Notes: generated by a model from the sequence alone, not told the origin. DNA of 53,160 bases from Bacilli bacterium (GCA_017409905.1 JAFQRV010000018.1:1-53160), one strand, 5' to 3'. Counted from the stretch's first letter, positions 24,826 through 34,717 are shown. A program made the numbers and translations.

Positions 24826-26388
24826 ATGAAAAGAAAAATCGAAATAGTTACTAATGGTAAAAAAGAAGAAAGAGAAATCAATTATATTCCTGTTAGATAC
24901 ATATTTGCGATATTATTTACACTTATTGAAACCTTAATGGTTGTAGGAGTAGTTTTCCTATTAGCTTATTATGTGAAGTATTTTTATATTGCATTATATA
25001 TTACCGTAATTGTTGTTGTTATTACTATTGTAGTTAAGAATGAAAACCCTGATTATAAAGTACCATGGATATTATTTGTTATAGGATTACCAATAGTAGG
25101 AGTAATGCTTTATTTTATGTATAATAAAAGGGTTTTACCTAAAAAGATTATTAAGAAGTTGAATAGTTACAAACACTCTGTACCTCATGATGATCAAAAG
25201 AACTTTGAAGAACTGAAAGAAGAAAAACCATATTTAGCAAGTCAAGCAAATAATTTATGTAAGATAAGTGATACCCATTTATATAAAGGGAGTAATTTAA
25301 AATATTATTCTTTAGGCGAAAAAATGTTTAAAGATATGTTAGAAGATTTAAAAAAAGCCAAGAAGTTTATCTTTTTAGAGTATTTTATAATTGAAGAAGG
25401 AATCTTTTGGAATAGTATTTTAGATATTTTAAAAGAAAAAGCAAGTATTGGTGTTGAAGTAAAAGTTTTATATGATGATATAGGTTGTATGAGTAAACTT
25501 CCTGGTAATTATTATAAACAACTAAGAAAATACAATATTGACGCAATTCCTTTTTCAAAATTAAAAGGACAAGCTGATGGAGAATTTAATAATCGAAGTC
25601 ATAGAAAAATCTTAGTTATCGATGGAGTTATTTGTTATACTGGTGGAGTAAATATCGCAGATGAATATATAAATGAAATTGAAGTATATGGTCATTGGAA
25701 AGATACTGGTATAAGATTTACAGGAGATGCTGTAAATGAATATACAAAGTTATTTTTAGTTGATTTTCATTTGAACGTAAAAAAAGAACAAGAAGTAGAT
25801 TTTAATAAGTATTATATTAAGTCTAATATAACAGGAAGTAATTATTTAGTTCCTTTTGGCGATGGGCCTAATCCAATATATGAAAAAAATGTTTGTAAGA
25901 TAAGTATTATGAATTTAATTAATCAAGCAGTTAATTATGTTTATATTACTTCTCCTTATTTAATAGTAGATAATGAAATGATGCGTTGTATTGAAAATGC
26001 TGCACTAAGAGGAGTAGATGTAAGATTAATAGTTCCCCATATTCCGGATAAGAAGATGGTCTTTGAACAAACTAAAGCATATTACCAAGTATTAATGAAA
26101 TCTAATGTTTTGGTATATGAGTATACTTTAGGATTTATTCATGCAAAAAGTTATATTGCAGATGACGAAGTAGGAATTATTGGTACAATGAATTTAGATT
26201 ATCGCAGTCTTACTCATCATTTTGAAAATGGAGTATGGGTATATGATCAAAAGTTTATTAAAGAAATGAAAGAAGACTTTTTGGAAACAATAGAAAAGTC
26301 AGAAAAAATGAATGGGGTTAAACAAAAACCAAATTTATTGAAGAAAATATTAGGAAGTATTGTAAGAATCTTTTCTCCGTTGTTATAA
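24826..26388 (+). CDS. cls: Cardiolipin synthase
   Basis: Membrane enzyme that condenses two phosphatidylglycerols (or PG with another donor) into cardiolipin. The 520-residue protein has three N-terminal hydrophobic segments, then two phospholipase D domains: H259-R-K261-x4-D266 (SHRKILVID) and the second HxK at FIHAKSYIADD. Both catalytic motifs are complete. AGGTGA lies before the start. The neighbouring XRE and small membrane-protein genes suggest an envelope-related region, but no shared operon is shown. Confidence 0.93.
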   Translation: MKRKIEIVTNGKKEEREINYIPVRYIFAILFTLIETLMVVGVVFLLAYYVKYFYIALYITVIVVVITIVVKNENPDYKVPWILFVIGLPIVGVMLYFMYNKRVLPKKIIKKLNSYKHSVPHDDQKNFEELKEEKPYLASQANNLCKISDTHLYKGSNLKYYSLGEKMFKDMLEDLKKAKKFIFLEYFIIEEGIFWNSILDILKEKASIGVEVKVLYDDIGCMSKLPGNYYKQLRKYNIDAIPFSKLKGQADGEFNNRSHRKILVIDGVICYTGGVNIADEYINEIEVYGHWKDTGIRFTGDAVNEYTKLFLVDFHLNVKKEQEVDFNKYYIKSNITGSNYLVPFGDGPNPIYEKNVCKISIMNLINQAVNYVYITSPYLIVDNEMMRCIENAALRGVDVRLIVPHIPDKKMVFEQTKAYYQVLMKSNVLVYEYTLGFIHAKSYIADDEVGIIGTMNLDYRSLTHHFENGVWVYDQKFIKEMKEDFLETIEKSEKMNGVKQKPNLLKKILGSIVRIFSPLL

Positions 26389-26394
26389 TTTAAT

Positions 26395-26423
26395 TGATAA
26401 AATAATTAAATAATGATATAATA
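26395..26423 (+). promoter_or_regulatory. Promoter of the membrane pyrophosphatase
   Basis: TTGATA (26395-26400), 17 bases, TATAAT (26418-26423); GGAGGAG follows before the start. Confidence 0.75.
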
Positions 26424-26446
26424 TTAAGGAAACGGAGGAGAAATAT

Positions 26447-28609
26447 ATGAGTAATACTTTATTATTTATTGTTTTAGGCATTTGTATATTAGCAATGTTA
26501 TATGTAATGTATAACTATATCAAGATCAAACGTATGCCAGAAGGAACTGACAGAATGGTTAAGATGAGTGGAATCATTCGTGAAGGTGCTAATGTATTTA
26601 TTAAAAAAGAATTTACAACAATCGCAATTGTTGTTGCAGTATTAGCTGTATTATTTACTTTATTTATTGAAAAATTCAGTGGATTAACTTACCTTTTTGG
26701 TGCGTTAATGTCAAGCTTAGTTTGTATTTTAGGGATGAAGAGTGCAACTTATGCGAATGTTCGTACTGCTAATCAAGCTAAAGAAACTTTATCTGTTGGA
26801 AAAACTGTTAAAGTTGCTTTAGAAGGTGGTTCAATTAGTGGTATTAGTGTTCAAGCATTAGGTTTACTAGGTTTAGTAATTATTTTAATTATTAGTGGTA
26901 TAGGCCCACAAGAAACTATTATCGCAAATCTATTAGGTCTTGAAGCTTATGAAGGTAATGGATTAATTAATATCAAAGCTTTATTAACTAATACATCAAT
27001 TATGCGTATTACAACTTATTCATTAGGTTGTTCTACAGTTGCAATGTTTAACCGTGTTGCTGGTGGTAACTATACTAAAGCTGCGGACATTTCTGCTGAT
27101 ATCTTAGGTAAGATTAGAAATGATTTACCTGAAGATGATAGTCGTGTACCAAATGTAATTGCGGACTTTATTGGTGATAATGTTAATGATATTGCTGGTA
27201 ACTGTTCTGACTTATTAGAAAGTTTTGTTGCAACTTTATCGGCAATTATTATTGTTGCTGTAGGTTTCTTAGGAAATATCTCTTTAGGTATGACTAAAGA
27301 ATTATTCCAAGCAACTTATCTATATCCTATTTTATTAGTAGGTGGTGGATTATTTGGTTGTGTATTAAGTATCATTATTGTTTCAATTAGAAAAATGAGT
27401 GATAACCCATCTAAAGAATTAAATCTTGCAACTTATTTATCAGCTGGATTTATTATTATAATTTCTGGTGTTTTAGCATTTGTAGCATTTAAAAATCAAG
27501 ATTTAAGTAATTTTGGTTGGAAATTAGGTTGGGCAACTCCTTGGGTATGTTCAGTATTAGGTATCATTAGTGGTGTTGCTATTGGTATAATTACAGAATA
27601 CTATACTAGTGCATCATTTAGACCAACTAAAGAAATTGCTGAATACGCAATTGAAGGTGAAGCCTTTGTTGTAACAAAAGGTGATGCTGTTGGTTCTAAA
27701 TCTTGTATGTTACCTATTGCAGTAATTGGTATTTCATTAGTTGTATCTGGTATGCTTTGTGGATTATATGGTATTGCGATTGCTGCTGTTGGTATGTTAT
27801 CATTTGTTGGTACAACTGTATCAATTGATGCCTTTGGCCCAATTGCTGATAATGCTGGTGGTTTAGCTGAATCTTGCCATTTAGATCACAGCGTACGTGA
27901 AATTACAGATAAACTAGATTCAGTTGGTAATACAACTGCAGCTATTGGTAAAGGTTTTGCAATTGGGGCAGCTGCTTTTGCTACTGTATCATTAATTTGT
28001 GCATTTGTAAGTAATATTACACCTGTTCCACAAATTAATAGTTTCCTAATTATTGCGGGATGTATTATTGGTGGTGCTTTAATTGAATTCTTCTCTGCTA
28101 TCTTAACAGATAATACAATTAAATCTGCTAAAGAATTAGCAGTTGTTGGTGATCGTCAATTATCAGACCCTGAAATTATGGCTGGAACTAAAGAACCTGA
28201 TTATAATGAATTAGTCTCACTTGCAACTAAAGCTGCATTAAAGAGAATGTTATTACCATCAATTATTGCTTTAGCAGTACCATTTGTTTGTGGTTCTTTA
28301 TTAGGTCCTGAATTTGTTATTGGTATTTTATTAGGTGCAACAATTGTTGCTATTCCAAGAGCTATTTTTATGGGTAACTCTGGTGGTGCATTTGATAACG
28401 CTAAAAAATATATCGAATCAGGTGCAATTGAAGGTCATGGTAAAGGTAGTGCTGCTCATAAAGCTGCTGTAACTGGTGATACAATTGGTGATACTAGAAA
28501 AGACGTTGTTGGCGTTGCATTAGATATTTTCATTAAAATGATGTCTACAGTTGCAACTACTTTATTTGTGGTAATTAACGCAATTTACTTATTTATCTCA
28601 AATCTATAA
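26447..28609 (+). CDS. hppA: Membrane-bound ion-pumping pyrophosphatase
   Basis: Integral membrane enzyme, 720 residues and about 16 hydrophobic segments, that couples pyrophosphate hydrolysis to Na+ and/or H+ export. Recognised by ADNAGGLAE, VREITDKLDSVGNTTAAIGKG and FDNAKKYIE. Ala after GNTTA (where K+-independent enzymes have Lys) indicates the K+-dependent group. Several otherwise invariant spots are changed: ADISADILGK instead of ADVGADLVGK, DNVNDIAGN instead of DNVGDxAGM, and DTRKD instead of DPFKD. The core acidic residues remain. It may be a divergent subgroup. Pyrophosphate made in biosynthesis would supply the ion gradient. Confidence 0.93.
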   Translation: MSNTLLFIVLGICILAMLYVMYNYIKIKRMPEGTDRMVKMSGIIREGANVFIKKEFTTIAIVVAVLAVLFTLFIEKFSGLTYLFGALMSSLVCILGMKSATYANVRTANQAKETLSVGKTVKVALEGGSISGISVQALGLLGLVIILIISGIGPQETIIANLLGLEAYEGNGLINIKALLTNTSIMRITTYSLGCSTVAMFNRVAGGNYTKAADISADILGKIRNDLPEDDSRVPNVIADFIGDNVNDIAGNCSDLLESFVATLSAIIIVAVGFLGNISLGMTKELFQATYLYPILLVGGGLFGCVLSIIIVSIRKMSDNPSKELNLATYLSAGFIIIISGVLAFVAFKNQDLSNFGWKLGWATPWVCSVLGIISGVAIGIITEYYTSASFRPTKEIAEYAIEGEAFVVTKGDAVGSKSCMLPIAVIGISLVVSGMLCGLYGIAIAAVGMLSFVGTTVSIDAFGPIADNAGGLAESCHLDHSVREITDKLDSVGNTTAAIGKGFAIGAAAFATVSLICAFVSNITPVPQINSFLIIAGCIIGGALIEFFSAILTDNTIKSAKELAVVGDRQLSDPEIMAGTKEPDYNELVSLATKAALKRMLLPSIIALAVPFVCGSLLGPEFVIGILLGATIVAIPRAIFMGNSGGAFDNAKKYIESGAIEGHGKGSAAHKAAVTGDTIGDTRKDVVGVALDIFIKMMSTVATTLFVVINAIYLFISNL

Positions 28610-28614
28610 AATTT

Positions 28615-28640
28615 AAAAAAGAAGCTTTGCTTCTTTTTTT
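28615..28640 (+). terminator. Terminator after the pyrophosphatase
   Basis: Stem GAAGC/GCTTC with A-run/T-run extension, loop TTT. Confidence 0.85.
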
Positions 28641-28641
28641 A

Positions 28642-28670
28642 TTTACAAATGTGACACAATGTGATAAAAT
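28642..28670 (+). promoter_or_regulatory. Promoter of the GH18 lipoprotein
   Basis: TTTACA (28642-28647), 17 bases, TAAAAT (28665-28670). The predicted transcript start is only about ten bases before the ATG, so the 5' leader is nearly absent. Confidence 0.6.
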
Positions 28671-28686
28671 AATACAAGGTGATAAT

Positions 28687-30474
28687 ATGAAACAAATAAT
28701 TAAACTATTAATACTAATATTAATTATTCCACTTTTTTTAGTTAGTGGTTGTACTGAAAAAGAGTATGATAATATAGTGATTGAAAAAACCTCAATAAAA
28801 GAAAAGTATGGCAAAGGTGATTTTAATATTAATGATATAGTAATCAATGTTCGAAACAAAGAGGATATAGTTAAAACAATAAGTGCTACAAAAAATAATA
28901 TTAGTGAAGATGATTTAGAAAAATTAAATAAAATAGGAATTCATGAAATTACTATCTTTTATGAGTCATTAGAAACGAAAGTAACTATTAATATTGTAAA
29001 TACTTATAATGTCTTTTTTTATGTTGGTAATAAATTAGTTGAACGAAAAAAAGTTCTTAGTGGTGATGACTTGGTTGATATTCCGAATGTTCCTAGTAAA
29101 TTGGAATATGAGGGGAAATGGGATACAAGTGATTTTAACAATATAACAAGTGATATGGATGTTTTTGCAATCTATATTAAAAATCCTGATTTTTCAATAG
29201 AAGAAGTTGTTAATAATTTAGATGAAACTTATAAAAATTATGTAGTTGATGATAATTTTATTGTTGAAAAATATATGGGAGATTGTACAATAACTTGGAG
29301 TACAAGTAGTGGTTATTTATTAGAAGATGGAATATATGATAGACCATATACTGATGAAGAAGGTATAATTTCATTTGTTATAAGTGATGGTATAACAATA
29401 GTATCTAAAGATTACAATGTGACTTTTAAAGGATATAGGTCTTTGAATGAAGGTATTGCATCTGGATATGTATACAGTAATTATCCAACACTAACCGATG
29501 AATTTTTTGATACAATGGATATTATTTATTGTGCTTTTGTAATGGTAGATGTTAATGGTGACTTTGTAGGTCTAGATACATCTAATACATCTGTTTATAA
29601 TAGCAATGAAGCAACACTTGCTAAAATCAAAGCTTATGTATCTCCTAAAGCTAAAAGAAGAGGATCATACGTGGTTGCATCTTTAGCAGGTGGTGGCTCT
29701 GTAATGGCAGAAACTATGGACATAATTGCCGCTAGTGATACATTAAGAAAGAATTTTGCTAAAAATATAGTTGATTTAATTAATAAATATGATTTAGATG
29801 GTGTAGATGTAGATTGGGAAACACCAAGTTATAGTAAGCGTACAAATTTCACAAAACTAATTAAAGAGATTTATACTGCAGTGAAAGCTAATAATCCTAA
29901 CCATTTGGTAACTTCTGCTATTGGTGGAGGAGGATGGCAACCTCAATTATATGATTTAGAAAATTCAATAGAGTATTTAGATTATGTTAATGTTATGAGT
30001 TATAGTATGTATAGTAATTCTGGTTATTATCATAGTCCTTTGTATTCATATAGTTCATATTATAATACGACATATAATGTTGGAAGAAGCAGCGAATCTG
30101 TAGATAGTTCTATAGGACATTATAATGATTTGGGAGTTAGTAACGAAAAACTAATTATTGGTGCTGCTTTCTATGGTAAAAGACAAATCAAGAATAATGG
30201 CAGATGGTCTAGTAATGGATCTATAAATTATGATGTAATTAAGAGATATCGTGAAAGTGGTGACTATTATTCTTTCTATGATGAAAGAGCAGAAGCACCA
30301 TTCTTGTTAAAAAAAGATGGAACAATCTTTATTTCTTTTGATGATGATAGATCAATAATAGCTAAATGTAAATATGTATTTGAAAAGAAATTAGCAGGTA
30401 TAATGTATTGGGAAAATGGGTGTGATCCTACAGGTGACCTTGTTAAAGCTATTAAAGAGGGAATGAAAAAATAA
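28687..30474 (+). CDS. GH18 glycosidase lipoprotein
   Basis: Exported, lipid-anchored glycoside hydrolase family 18 protein (chitinase or endo-N-acetylglucosaminidase type), 595 residues. The signal peptide ends in lipobox LVSGC (Cys about residue 21). Two beta-sandwich domains follow: one like the Listeria-Bacteroides repeat (FFYVGNKLVERKKV) and one Ig-like (DFSIEEVVNNLDETYKNYV). The catalytic barrel holds DLDGVDVDWE, with the acid Glu at residue 378, and an intact C-terminus. ATG 28687 has GGTGAT before it; the earlier in-frame ATG has none. Substrate is not given by sequence; host glycans or peptidoglycan-like polymers are possible. Confidence 0.9.
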   Translation: MKQIIKLLILILIIPLFLVSGCTEKEYDNIVIEKTSIKEKYGKGDFNINDIVINVRNKEDIVKTISATKNNISEDDLEKLNKIGIHEITIFYESLETKVTINIVNTYNVFFYVGNKLVERKKVLSGDDLVDIPNVPSKLEYEGKWDTSDFNNITSDMDVFAIYIKNPDFSIEEVVNNLDETYKNYVVDDNFIVEKYMGDCTITWSTSSGYLLEDGIYDRPYTDEEGIISFVISDGITIVSKDYNVTFKGYRSLNEGIASGYVYSNYPTLTDEFFDTMDIIYCAFVMVDVNGDFVGLDTSNTSVYNSNEATLAKIKAYVSPKAKRRGSYVVASLAGGGSVMAETMDIIAASDTLRKNFAKNIVDLINKYDLDGVDVDWETPSYSKRTNFTKLIKEIYTAVKANNPNHLVTSAIGGGGWQPQLYDLENSIEYLDYVNVMSYSMYSNSGYYHSPLYSYSSYYNTTYNVGRSSESVDSSIGHYNDLGVSNEKLIIGAAFYGKRQIKNNGRWSSNGSINYDVIKRYRESGDYYSFYDERAEAPFLLKKDGTIFISFDDDRSIIAKCKYVFEKKLAGIMYWENGCDPTGDLVKAIKEGMKK

Positions 30475-30498
30475 AAAGGAAGCTTATGCTTCCTTTTG
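30474..30498. terminator. Bidirectional terminator between the GH18 gene and plsX
   Basis: Ten-base arms 30474-30483 and 30488-30497, loop TTAT, with A and T tails on the two sides. The plsX stop lies within it. Confidence 0.88.
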
Positions 30499-31509
30499 TT
30501 CATTTAATTTAGTAATTTCTTCGGAGATTACTTCACAAAGTTTATTATTTTCCATATTATAAGCTTGTTTAATACAGTGATAAATAGCTTTAGCTTTACT
30601 ACTACCATGTCCTTTAACTACAGTTTTTTTGATTCCTAGCATTACTGCTCCACCATAGTTATTATAGTCCATCATATCTTTAATTTCATAGACAGATTTT
30701 TTAAGAAGTAAAGCACCAATTTTATTTTTTAAATTTTTTGTGAAAGCTTTTTTAATTAGTTTTAAAACTTCTAAGCAAGAACCTTCAGTAGTTTTAATTA
30801 AGACATTTCCACTAAATCCATCACAAACAACTAAATCATAGCTACCACTTAGTAAGTCTCTACTTTCCATATTACCAACAAAATTAATTGATGGAGTACT
30901 ATTTTTTAATAATTGGAAAGTTTCTTTTCTTAAAGCATCACCTTTTTCTTCTTCAGTACCAATGTTTAATAAAGCAACTCTAGGGTTTTGAACATTGAAT
31001 GCTTTTTGAAGATATAAACTAGCCATAATCGCAAATTGTTGAAGGTGTTGTGGATCGCAGTCAACGTTTGCTCCACTATCACAAATACCAACAATTCCTC
31101 CAGTCATTGTAGGAAGAATTGGACAAAATGCTGGACGTTTAACTCCTAGGATTCTACCAACTTTCATTACACAACCGGCTAAGATTGCTCCTGTTGAACC
31201 AACACTTACAAGACCTCTTACTTCAGGATCATTTCTTAATAACTCAAATCCTTTAACCAAAGAACTTTCTTTCTTTTGTCTAATAGCTTCAGTTGGAGTA
31301 TCATTACAAGATATTACGTCTGGAGCGTGAAGAATAGTTAAACGTTCTTTATCATATTCATATTGTTTTAATTCTTCAGATAGAATATTTTCATCACCTG
31401 TAAGAATTAAATATAAGTCTTTAATTTCATTTAATGCTTTGATAGCTCCTTCTACATTTGCTTTGGGACTTCTATCTCCGCCAAAACAATCGACTACTAA
31501 TTTAATCAT
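30484..31509 (-). CDS. plsX: Phosphate acyltransferase PlsX
   Basis: Makes acyl-phosphate from acyl-ACP, the first step of phospholipid synthesis through PlsY. The 341-residue peripheral membrane protein shows DCFGGD near the N-terminus, SVGSTGAIL, CDSGANVDC and CDGFSGNVLIKTTEG. AGAGGTG precedes the start. It is monocistronic here; the usual partner fapR, fabD or fabG is absent from this flank. Length and motifs match the family. Confidence 0.96.
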   Translation of the reverse strand: MIKLVVDCFGGDRSPKANVEGAIKALNEIKDLYLILTGDENILSEELKQYEYDKERLTILHAPDVISCNDTPTEAIRQKKESSLVKGFELLRNDPEVRGLVSVGSTGAILAGCVMKVGRILGVKRPAFCPILPTMTGGIVGICDSGANVDCDPQHLQQFAIMASLYLQKAFNVQNPRVALLNIGTEEEKGDALRKETFQLLKNSTPSINFVGNMESRDLLSGSYDLVVCDGFSGNVLIKTTEGSCLEVLKLIKKAFTKNLKNKIGALLLKKSVYEIKDMMDYNNYGGAVMLGIKKTVVKGHGSSKAKAIYHCIKQAYNMENNKLCEVISEEITKLNEQKEA

Positions 31510-31587
31510 AATTATGCACCTCTTGGTAAAATTATAACATAATTAATCATTTTTTTCAATAAAAGAAAGATTAAAACGACCTCTAAT

Positions 31588-31616
31588 TTGACAAATCGTT
31601 AAAAAAATGGTATATT
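31588..31616 (+). promoter_or_regulatory. Promoter of the DegV-family gene
   Basis: TTGACA (31588-31593), 17 bases, TATATT (31611-31616). Confidence 0.75.
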
Positions 31617-31658
31617 AGTGGGGTATTTATATACAATTTTAAAAAAGGAAATAGAATT

Positions 31659-32528
31659 ATGTTTGTTTTATATACAGATACAGATTGTGATGTCACACCA
31701 GCAATCGCAAAAGAATTTGGTTACAAACTAATTAGTATGCCATATTCAATTGGAGATACTACTTATTATCCACATGTAACAGAAAATGAACCAAACTCAA
31801 AAGATTTTTATGATACGCTAAGAAAAGGAATTGTTCCTAAGACTTCAGCAGTTAATCCATATGAATATATTAATTATTTTGAACCAGAATTTCAAAAGGG
31901 GAATGATATTTTATATGTACATTTTTCCAAAGAAATGAGTGGAACATTTAATGCGTTAAGTATTGCTTTAGCAGAATTAAAAGATAAATATCCTGAAAGA
32001 ACTTGTCATTTAATTGATACAGGAACAATTAGTTTAGGTGGTTTATATGCTGTTAGGGAAATTGGTAAATTATATAAAGAAGGTAAAACCTTAGAAGAAA
32101 TTTATGCTTGGGCAGAAAATAATTTACAAAAGATAGCTTTATATTTCTTCGCAAGTGATCTTAAGTTTTTCCAAAAAAGTGGAAGAGTTAATGGTTTATC
32201 TGCTTTTTTTGGTTCTTTAATTGGAATTCATCCAATAATTTATATGAATCAAGAAGGTAAATTAGTTACTTTATCAACTGTTCGTGGTAAACATATGGCT
32301 ATTAAAAAACTTGTGAGTTTTGTTAGTGAATTAGGTGATGATGTTAAGAATTATCAATTTTTAATTGGTCATTGTGATGCTTTAGAGATTGCGGAAAAAT
32401 TAGGAGAAGCAATCAAAGAAGAACTTGGAGAAGATTTAAACATTGAATATATTCCAATTAATCATACAATTGGAAGTCATTGTGGTCCTTCTACAGTAGG
32501 AGTTTGCTTTAACGCAATTCATCGATAA
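31659..32528 (+). CDS. DegV-family fatty-acid-binding protein
   Basis: A 289-residue cytosolic protein of the DegV/FakB family, which binds fatty acids and presents them to the kinase FakA for phosphorylation, feeding lipid synthesis downstream of PlsX. Features are the TDTDCDVTP start, KTSAVNPYEYINYF, the SxxMSGTFNA loop and ISLGGLYAVREIGKL. AGGAAAT is the weak ribosome site. It is divergent from plsX with separate promoters. No fakA is seen in the window. Confidence 0.9.
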   Translation: MFVLYTDTDCDVTPAIAKEFGYKLISMPYSIGDTTYYPHVTENEPNSKDFYDTLRKGIVPKTSAVNPYEYINYFEPEFQKGNDILYVHFSKEMSGTFNALSIALAELKDKYPERTCHLIDTGTISLGGLYAVREIGKLYKEGKTLEEIYAWAENNLQKIALYFFASDLKFFQKSGRVNGLSAFFGSLIGIHPIIYMNQEGKLVTLSTVRGKHMAIKKLVSFVSELGDDVKNYQFLIGHCDALEIAEKLGEAIKEELGEDLNIEYIPINHTIGSHCGPSTVGVCFNAIHR

Positions 32529-32530
32529 GA

Positions 32531-32557
32531 AAAAATAACCATATTGGTTATTTTTTT
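32531..32557 (+). terminator. Terminator after the DegV gene
   Basis: Stem AAAAATAACCA / TGGTTATTTTT, loop TAT, followed by Ts. Confidence 0.87.
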
Positions 32558-32608
32558 ATTACTTTATTTTAACTAAATATGATATAATATATTAGTAAGA
32601 GGTATTGT

Positions 32609-33451
32609 ATGAATAAACTAGTTAATCAACGTTATAGAGAAGAAAGAAGTTTATTTGGGTATTCAGATATAGAACTATATGATTGTTTATTTGAAAGTTC
32701 TGTTGGTGAGTCACCAATAAAAGAATCAAATAATGTTATAATTCGTAATTCTCAATTTTCAATGCGTTATCCAATATGGCATTCTACTAATATAAAAATA
32801 TATAATACATTATTTGATATTGCTAGTAGAGCTCCATTTTGGTATACGTTTAATTTGAATATTTATGATTCTAAGATTGAATCTCCTAAAGCTTTAAGAG
32901 AATGTGTAGATGGCTTAATTAGTAATACCAGTGTTGAAAGTGCTGAATTTGGTTGGAAGATTAAAAAGTTTAGTTTTATTGATAGTACAATAGAAGGTGA
33001 ATATGCATTCTTTGAAAGTTCAGAGTTAGATTTAAATAATATTAAATTTAGTGGTAAGTATTCTTTTCAATATGTTAAAAATACCACAATTAGAGATTCT
33101 ATTTTAGATACTAAAGATGCTTTTTGGCATAGTGAGAATGTAACTGTTATTAATAGTATTGTAAAGGGTGAATATTTGGGGTGGTATTCTAAAGGTTTAC
33201 ATTTGATTAATTGTAAAATTATCGGTACTCAACCTCTTTGTTATTGTGAGAATCTTAAGTTAACAAATTGTACAATGGAAGAATGTGATCTTGCTTTTGA
33301 ATATAGTAGTATTGATTGTGATGTAAATAGCACAATAGATAGTATTAAGAATCCTTTATCAGGAAAAATTAGTTCTTTAGGAATTAAAGAAATTATAATA
33401 GATGAAAATAATAGAGCACTTGAAGAGGTTGTAATAGAAATAAAAGAATAG
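32609..33451 (+). CDS. DUF3737 protein, right-handed beta-helix type
   Basis: A 280-residue protein of the DUF3737 family, recognised by the start QRYREERSLFGYSDIEL and by repeated short turns (IRNSQF, IYNTLF, IYDSKI, FIDSTI, IRDSIL, VINSIV, LINCKI, LTNCTM) spaced about 20 residues apart, as in a right-handed parallel beta-helix. It is cytosolic with no signal. It lies 10 bp before coaX, so it is probably co-transcribed. No biochemical role is known for the family. Confidence 0.85.
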   Translation: MNKLVNQRYREERSLFGYSDIELYDCLFESSVGESPIKESNNVIIRNSQFSMRYPIWHSTNIKIYNTLFDIASRAPFWYTFNLNIYDSKIESPKALRECVDGLISNTSVESAEFGWKIKKFSFIDSTIEGEYAFFESSELDLNNIKFSGKYSFQYVKNTTIRDSILDTKDAFWHSENVTVINSIVKGEYLGWYSKGLHLINCKIIGTQPLCYCENLKLTNCTMEECDLAFEYSSIDCDVNSTIDSIKNPLSGKISSLGIKEIIIDENNRALEEVVIEIKE

Positions 33452-33461
33452 GAGTGATATT

Positions 33462-34184
33462 ATGCTTTTATGTTTAGATGTTGGTAATACGAGTATAGTA
33501 GTAGCTGAATATGATGGCAGAATAACTAATAGTTTTAGATTAGATACTACAAGTAGTATTAGTAAAGAAGATTTTTTAAATAATATCAAAAGTAATAATT
33601 TTGATGATGTTATTATATCTTCGGTTGTTCCATCATTAAATGATTTATTAACTAATATTATTTATGAATTATATGGATTAAAACCTATTTTTGTGAATGT
33701 TAATATGAAGACAAATATCAATATTTGTATTGATAATCCTTTGGAATTGGGTAGCGATTTATTGATTGCGGGAGTGGCTGCTAGTAAAAGAAAAGGTGAA
33801 AATCATTTAATTATTGATATGGGAACTGCTACTAAGTTTTTAGTAGTTAAAGGTAATTCATTCTTGGGGGGTGCTATAGCTCCTGGATTTATGACCTCAT
33901 TTGAGAGTTTATTTAAAGAAGCCGAATTATTAAATAAAATTGAATTAGTAACTCCTGAAAAAGTAGTTGGTAGTAATACAATAGAATGTATTCAAAGTGG
34001 AACTATCATAGGTTGTATCTCAATGATTAAAGGAATGGTTGAAAGAATTAAAAAAGAAATTGGCGATTTAGAAGTAGTATTAACTGGTGGTAATGCATTG
34101 TTTGTGAAAGATTCCTTGGAATATGAGTATTGTCCTAATTTATTAATAGATGGATTAATCGAGGTTTATAATTTAAATAAATGA
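33462..34184 (+). CDS. coaX: Type III pantothenate kinase CoaX
   Basis: Phosphorylates pantothenate in the first step of coenzyme A synthesis; type III enzymes need a monovalent cation and are not feedback-inhibited by CoA. The 240-residue protein shows DVGNTSIVVA near the N-terminus, IDMGTATKF and GGAIAPGF, the ASKHA-fold marks. GGAGTG precedes the start. Its TGA overlaps the next gene's ATG (ATGA). Its operon partner on the left is the DUF3737 gene, a less usual neighbour. Confidence 0.95.
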   Translation: MLLCLDVGNTSIVVAEYDGRITNSFRLDTTSSISKEDFLNNIKSNNFDDVIISSVVPSLNDLLTNIIYELYGLKPIFVNVNMKTNINICIDNPLELGSDLLIAGVAASKRKGENHLIIDMGTATKFLVVKGNSFLGGAIAPGFMTSFESLFKEAELLNKIELVTPEKVVGSNTIECIQSGTIIGCISMIKGMVERIKKEIGDLEVVLTGGNALFVKDSLEYEYCPNLLIDGLIEVYNLNK

Positions 34185-34696
34185 AAAGAATAGTTATATT
34201 AGGCTGCGCAGGTTGTGGTAAATCAACACTTGCTAAAGAATTAGGTGCTATTCTTAATTTACCAGTTATTCATTTAGATCGATATTATTGGAAACCTGGA
34301 TGGGTAGAAGAATCTGCTGATGTATTTCAACGTTTTCAACAAGAAGTAATAAGAGAAGATGAATGGATAATAGATGGTAACTATCGTAATAGTTTAGATT
34401 TAAGATTATCTAGATGTGATACAGTTATTTATTTAGATTTTAAAAGAATAGTAGCTTTAAGAGGAATTTTTAAAAGATATCACCAATATAAAAATAAAGA
34501 AAGAGATTCAATAGGAGTAGGATGTCCAGAAAGAATTGATAAGTCTTTCTTTAAATGGGTTTGGAATTTTAGAAAGAATGCTAGACCTATCTTATTAAAT
34601 AAAGTAAAAGAATATCCACATATTAATTATATGTTATTTAAAAATCGTCGTAGTTTATATAAGTTTGTAGAGAGTTTAAGAAAAGAAAGTAATTAG
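34181..34696 (+). CDS. P-loop kinase-like protein (FlaR/topology-modulation family)
   Basis: A 171-residue P-loop NTPase of the family annotated as DNA topology modulation protein FlaR or adenylate-kinase-like. Walker A is GCAGCGKST (8-16); the HLDRYYWKPGW segment and the DGNYRNSLDLRLSRCDT stretch are family marks. It resembles small-molecule kinases; the name FlaR comes from an old phenotype and does not define the reaction. Four-base ATGA overlap with coaX shows translational coupling. A terminator follows. Confidence 0.85.
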   Translation: MKRIVILGCAGCGKSTLAKELGAILNLPVIHLDRYYWKPGWVEESADVFQRFQQEVIREDEWIIDGNYRNSLDLRLSRCDTVIYLDFKRIVALRGIFKRYHQYKNKERDSIGVGCPERIDKSFFKWVWNFRKNARPILLNKVKEYPHINYMLFKNRRSLYKFVESLRKESN

Positions 34697-34717
34697 TTTA
34701 TTACTTTCTTTTTTTTG
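34681..34717 (+). terminator. Terminator after the P-loop gene
   Basis: Arms 34681-34693 and 34700-34712 (AAAAGAAAGTAAT / ATTACTTTCTTTT) then a T run. Confidence 0.85.
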
